Shown here piece after piece: positions 61,251 to 64,000 of a stretch of DNA of 64,000 nucleotides. A program made the translations under genes and the position numbers. The stretch comes from Pseudoalteromonas shioyasakiensis (GTDB taxonomy: Bacteria > Pseudomonadota > Gammaproteobacteria > Enterobacterales > Alteromonadaceae): positions 1,632,001-1,696,000 of the forward strand of contig NZ_CP077770.1 in assembly GCF_019134595.1 (NCBI RefSeq), read 5' to 3'. The notes beneath the pieces were generated by a model. The model searched no databases. It was not told the origin of the DNA and saw only the letters and a program-made list of their open reading frames with translations. The stretch's first letter is position 1; each line of letters opens with the position of its first letter.

Positions 61251-63041
61251 TTATTCATCGCTTTGCTGTAACTGCCACATTCGGGCGTATTCACCATTCG
61301 CTAAAAGCAGTTGATGGTGCTGACCTTGTTCAACAACCTGTCCTTGTTTCATCACAATAATTTTGTCTGCGTCAGTAATTGTTGATAAACGATGAGCAAT
61401 AACTAAGCTGGTATGTCTTTGTGCGACTTCACGCATCGCGCTGAGAATGGCTTGCTCTGAATGCGAATCTAGCGCCGACGTTGCCTCATCAAATAATAAA
61501 ATCGGTGAACCTTTTAAAATGGCTCTGGCAATTGCAATGCGTTGTTTTTCACCACCCGACACCTTTAAACCGCGCTCACCAACAAGGGTTTTATCGCCTT
61601 TATCTAGGCTGGCAATAAATCCATCTAAATGGGCAAGGCTTATGGCTTTATCAATTTCATCTTCGCTTGCCGTTGGATTTCCGTAAGCGATGTTTTCGCG
61701 AATGCTGGTATTAAATAGCACGGTATCCTGCGGTACGATGGCAATTGCTTGGCGCAAACTTTCAAGTGTCACTGTGTTGATTGCTTGCTCATCGATATAA
61801 ATTTTACCTGCATCAACATCATAAAAACGGTAGAGCAGGCGGCTTAGAGTACTTTTACCTGCGCCACTGGCACCCACAATCGCCACTTTGCTGCCAGAAG
61901 TAACCTCAAAGCTTAAGTTATTTAAAATTGGCCTTTGTTTGTCGTAACTAAACGACACATTTTCAAATCGAATAGCTGCTTTGGTTGCTTTTAATGGTTT
62001 TGCATCTATGTCATCGCTAATGGCGGCTTTTCGATTTAGCAGCCCCAGCATATTTTCAAGGTCAGTCAGCGCACGGCGTATCTCACGATAAACAAAACCT
62101 AAAAAGTTAAGTGGTAAAAATAACTGGATCATATAAGCATTGATCATCACAAGCTCACCTATTGTCAGCTCTTTATTGACCACTGAGCTGGCACCTAGCC
62201 ACATTAGCGCTGTAATAGCCGCGGCGATAATAAGTGCTTGCCCTGAATTAAGCGCCAGTAACGATAAACGATTTTTTAGCCTTGCTTGCTCCCATTTAGC
62301 TAAAAAGCTGTCGTAGGTGCTCGCTTCATAGTGTTCATTGTTGAAATACTTAACGGTTTCGTAATTTAGTAAACTGTCGATAGCACGGGTGTTTGAGTTG
62401 TTATCGGCAGCATTTGCTTCACGAATAAATCGGTTACGCCACTGAGTTACTATCACAGTAAAAGTAATGTAAGTAGCGACTGCAATTAATGTGACTAATG
62501 CAAACCAAGGTGAAAACAAGGTTGCAAAAATAATCGCTACTGTGATTATTTCAAATAGCGTTGGTACGATATTAAACATCAAAAAGCGCATTAAAAAGCT
62601 AAGGCCACTTGTGCCACGCTCTATATCGCGACTTATACCACCTGTTTGCCTATCAAGGTGAAAGGCAAGCTCTAAACTATGCAAGTGTTTAAATACTTTT
62701 AAGCCAATATGGCGCATTGCGTGCTCTGTTACACGGCCAAATAATGCATCGCGTACTTCACCAAAAAACACACTGGCAAAGCGCAGCAAACCATAGGCGA
62801 TCAGCAAGGCAATAGGGACACTTAATAGCGGGTTGATACTCGCATCAACCGCGTCAATTATTTCTTTTAGTGCCCAAGGCATCAGCAATGTGGCGCCTTT
62901 TGCAGCAATAAGCGCTAAGACAGCTAAAATAACCCGACCTTTAAAGCTCATTAAATAGGGCCAGAGTGTTTTGATGCTTTGTGATAGGTTCATTGCATCA
63001 GGCGATCTCGTCACCTGTTCTTTGCGGCTCATTCCACGCAT
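61251..63041 (-). CDS. ABC exporter, Atm1/HMT1-type (permease-ATPase fusion)
   Basis: A 596-residue half-transporter. The N-terminal membrane domain (about 25-330) has six helices and contains TGGISRDIERG and NYETVKYFNNE, typical of the Atm1/ABCB7/HMT1 group that exports glutathione-linked compounds or heavy-metal conjugates. The ATPase domain (about 355-590) has Walker A GASGAGKST (390-398), signature VSGGEKQR, Walker B ILLFDEATS and the switch His in VIAHRLST. It should act as a homodimer in the inner membrane. The gene is alone on this strand. The ATG at 63041 is used; ATG codons at residues 4 and 17 are also possible. Confidence 0.9.
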   Translation of the reverse strand: MRGMSRKEQVTRSPDAMNLSQSIKTLWPYLMSFKGRVILAVLALIAAKGATLLMPWALKEIIDAVDASINPLLSVPIALLIAYGLLRFASVFFGEVRDALFGRVTEHAMRHIGLKVFKHLHSLELAFHLDRQTGGISRDIERGTSGLSFLMRFLMFNIVPTLFEIITVAIIFATLFSPWFALVTLIAVATYITFTVIVTQWRNRFIREANAADNNSNTRAIDSLLNYETVKYFNNEHYEASTYDSFLAKWEQARLKNRLSLLALNSGQALIIAAAITALMWLGASSVVNKELTIGELVMINAYMIQLFLPLNFLGFVYREIRRALTDLENMLGLLNRKAAISDDIDAKPLKATKAAIRFENVSFSYDKQRPILNNLSFEVTSGSKVAIVGASGAGKSTLSRLLYRFYDVDAGKIYIDEQAINTVTLESLRQAIAIVPQDTVLFNTSIRENIAYGNPTASEDEIDKAISLAHLDGFIASLDKGDKTLVGERGLKVSGGEKQRIAIARAILKGSPILLFDEATSALDSHSEQAILSAMREVAQRHTSLVIAHRLSTITDADKIIVMKQGQVVEQGQHHQLLLANGEYARMWQLQQSDE

Positions 63042-63203
63042 GAGGGTCTCTTAAAATCAATTTGATAAAAATAGGCAAAAGCTTTCGTGTTTTAGGCAAG
63101 TGTAATTTGTAAATTTACCTCTATACTGAATGCATTATACACCAGCGCATTAGCAAATTTGTTAAATGCATGAGTAAAACACGAAGAAAACTAAGGAGTA
63201 AGC

Positions 63204-64000
63204 ATGAAAACCGTCGGTTATGCAGCACATGATTCTGAAAAACCATTAGAGCCGTATCATTTTGAACGCCGTGCACTTCGTGATGAAGATGTATCAATTG
63301 AAATTCTTTATTGTGGCGTGTGTCATTCTGACTTACACACAGCAGAAAACGACTGGGGCTGGACTCAGTACCCTGTTGTACCTGGTCATGAAATTGTTGG
63401 TCGTGTTCTTGAAGTAGGCAGCGGAGTTACTAAATATAAAGTGGGCGATAATGTTGCTGTAGGGTGTATGGTTGATAGTTGTTTAAGCTGTGACCAGTGT
63501 CATAACGGTGAAGAACAATTTTGTCGCGAAGGTATGGTAGGGACCTACTCAGGACAAGACCGTATCAGTGGTGAACTCACTCAAGGTGGTTATTCAAAAC
63601 ACATTGTGGTGCGTGAAGAGTTTGTACTTAATGTGCCAGAAGGCTTAGACCTTGCTAAGTGTGCACCAATTTTATGTGCGGGTATCACAACGTATTCGCC
63701 ATTACGTACATGGAATGTCGGCCCAGGTAGCCGTGTTGGTGTGATTGGGCTAGGTGGTTTAGGTCATATGGCAATTAAAATCGCAGCTGCAATGGGTGCA
63801 CATGTTACGGCAATTAGCCGTAGTGATAAGAAAAAACAGCAGGTTTTATCTTATGGCGCAAAAGATCTATTGGTATCGAGTGATGAAGCTGCCATGCAAG
63901 CGCATGCAAATCAATTTGATGTGATCATTAACACTATTCCGGTAAAACACGACTTTACGCCGTATATTCCGCTTTTAGATATTGATGGTACGCAAGTATT
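63204..64000 (+). CDS. Zinc-dependent NAD(P)-alcohol dehydrogenase, N-terminal part (runs off the right edge)
   Basis: The first 265 residues of a medium-chain zinc dehydrogenase of the YahK/cinnamyl alcohol dehydrogenase group. Catalytic zinc ligands are in CGVCHSDLH and PGHEIVGRV; the structural zinc cluster is CLSCDQCHNGEEQFC; the cofactor fold is GLGGLGHMAIK followed by AISRS, which suggests NADP. ATG at 63204 follows AAGGAG at 63193-63198. The gene is divergent from the ABC exporter. Broad aldehyde reductase activity is usual for the group. Confidence 0.93.
   Translation, partial: MKTVGYAAHDSEKPLEPYHFERRALRDEDVSIEILYCGVCHSDLHTAENDWGWTQYPVVPGHEIVGRVLEVGSGVTKYKVGDNVAVGCMVDSCLSCDQCHNGEEQFCREGMVGTYSGQDRISGELTQGGYSKHIVVREEFVLNVPEGLDLAKCAPILCAGITTYSPLRTWNVGPGSRVGVIGLGGLGHMAIKIAAAMGAHVTAISRSDKKKQQVLSYGAKDLLVSSDEAAMQAHANQFDVIINTIPVKHDFTPYIPLLDIDGTQV

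Overview
The window is an AT-leaning, gene-dense piece of a marine gammaproteobacterial chromosome, most like Pseudoalteromonas. Evidence for this: a monomeric isocitrate dehydrogenase, the cspD/clpS-clpA/infA/bpt-aat/trxB block, a TonB-dependent-receptor-based starch locus, a VolA/Pla-1-type lipase lipoprotein, and Entner-Doudoroff genes controlled by LacI proteins. Protein sequences are intact and most convergent gene pairs are separated by strong intrinsic terminators. I see no insertion sequence, phage, CRISPR array, tRNA or rRNA.

Layout. 1-3040: end of a solute-binding protein gene followed by a hybrid histidine kinase. 3053-3215: a palindromic dispersed repeat, with a second copy at 53209-53370. 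3302-13591: housekeeping genes icd, cspD, clpS, clpA, infA, bpt, aat, trxB and pssA. ClpS, ClpA, Aat and Bpt together form a bacterial N-degron module. 13650-28065: a YciK-type SDR, a lipase lipoprotein, SohB, a dicarboxylate/amino-acid symporter, a large Ig-like lipoprotein, topA and several small proteins.

28127-42538 is a starch/maltodextrin utilisation locus: a cytoplasmic GH13 alpha-glucosidase (divergent), a TonB-dependent receptor, a flavin-dependent tryptophan-halogenase-like protein, a periplasmic GH13 amylase, a lipoprotein GH13 amylase, a GPH/SLC45-like MFS permease and a GH15 glucoamylase lipoprotein. The near-palindrome TGMATACGTATGCA lies before the alpha-glucosidase, the receptor and the second amylase, and before the LacI-type regulator gene at 49634-50653. 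This defines a likely local regulon.

42599-49440 looks more accessory: two secreted esterases, a small secreted protein with a phospholipase-A2-like CCxxHD motif, a lone periplasmic binding protein, an unknown secreted protein and an OsmC-YcaO fusion. 50819-57225 holds glucokinase, a second LacI regulator and edd-eda-gap. The perfect palindrome TGACACCGGTGTCA occurs once before glk and twice before edd. The starch and glucose operators sit 49 bp apart in the region between the first LacI gene and glk. Together the genes describe a route from extracellular starch through outer membrane, periplasm and inner membrane to glucose, glucose-6-phosphate and, through edd-eda-gap, lower glycolysis. zwf and pgl are not in the window.

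57351-64000: a small secreted protein, a di-iron fatty-acid hydroxylase family membrane protein, a leucine-rich-repeat protein kinase, a YeeN-type YebC protein, an Atm1-type ABC exporter and the start of a zinc alcohol dehydrogenase that runs off the window. Starts were moved from the longest open frame where a ribosome binding site or family N-terminus favoured an internal codon. Gene functions come from motifs and family recall, not from database searches.
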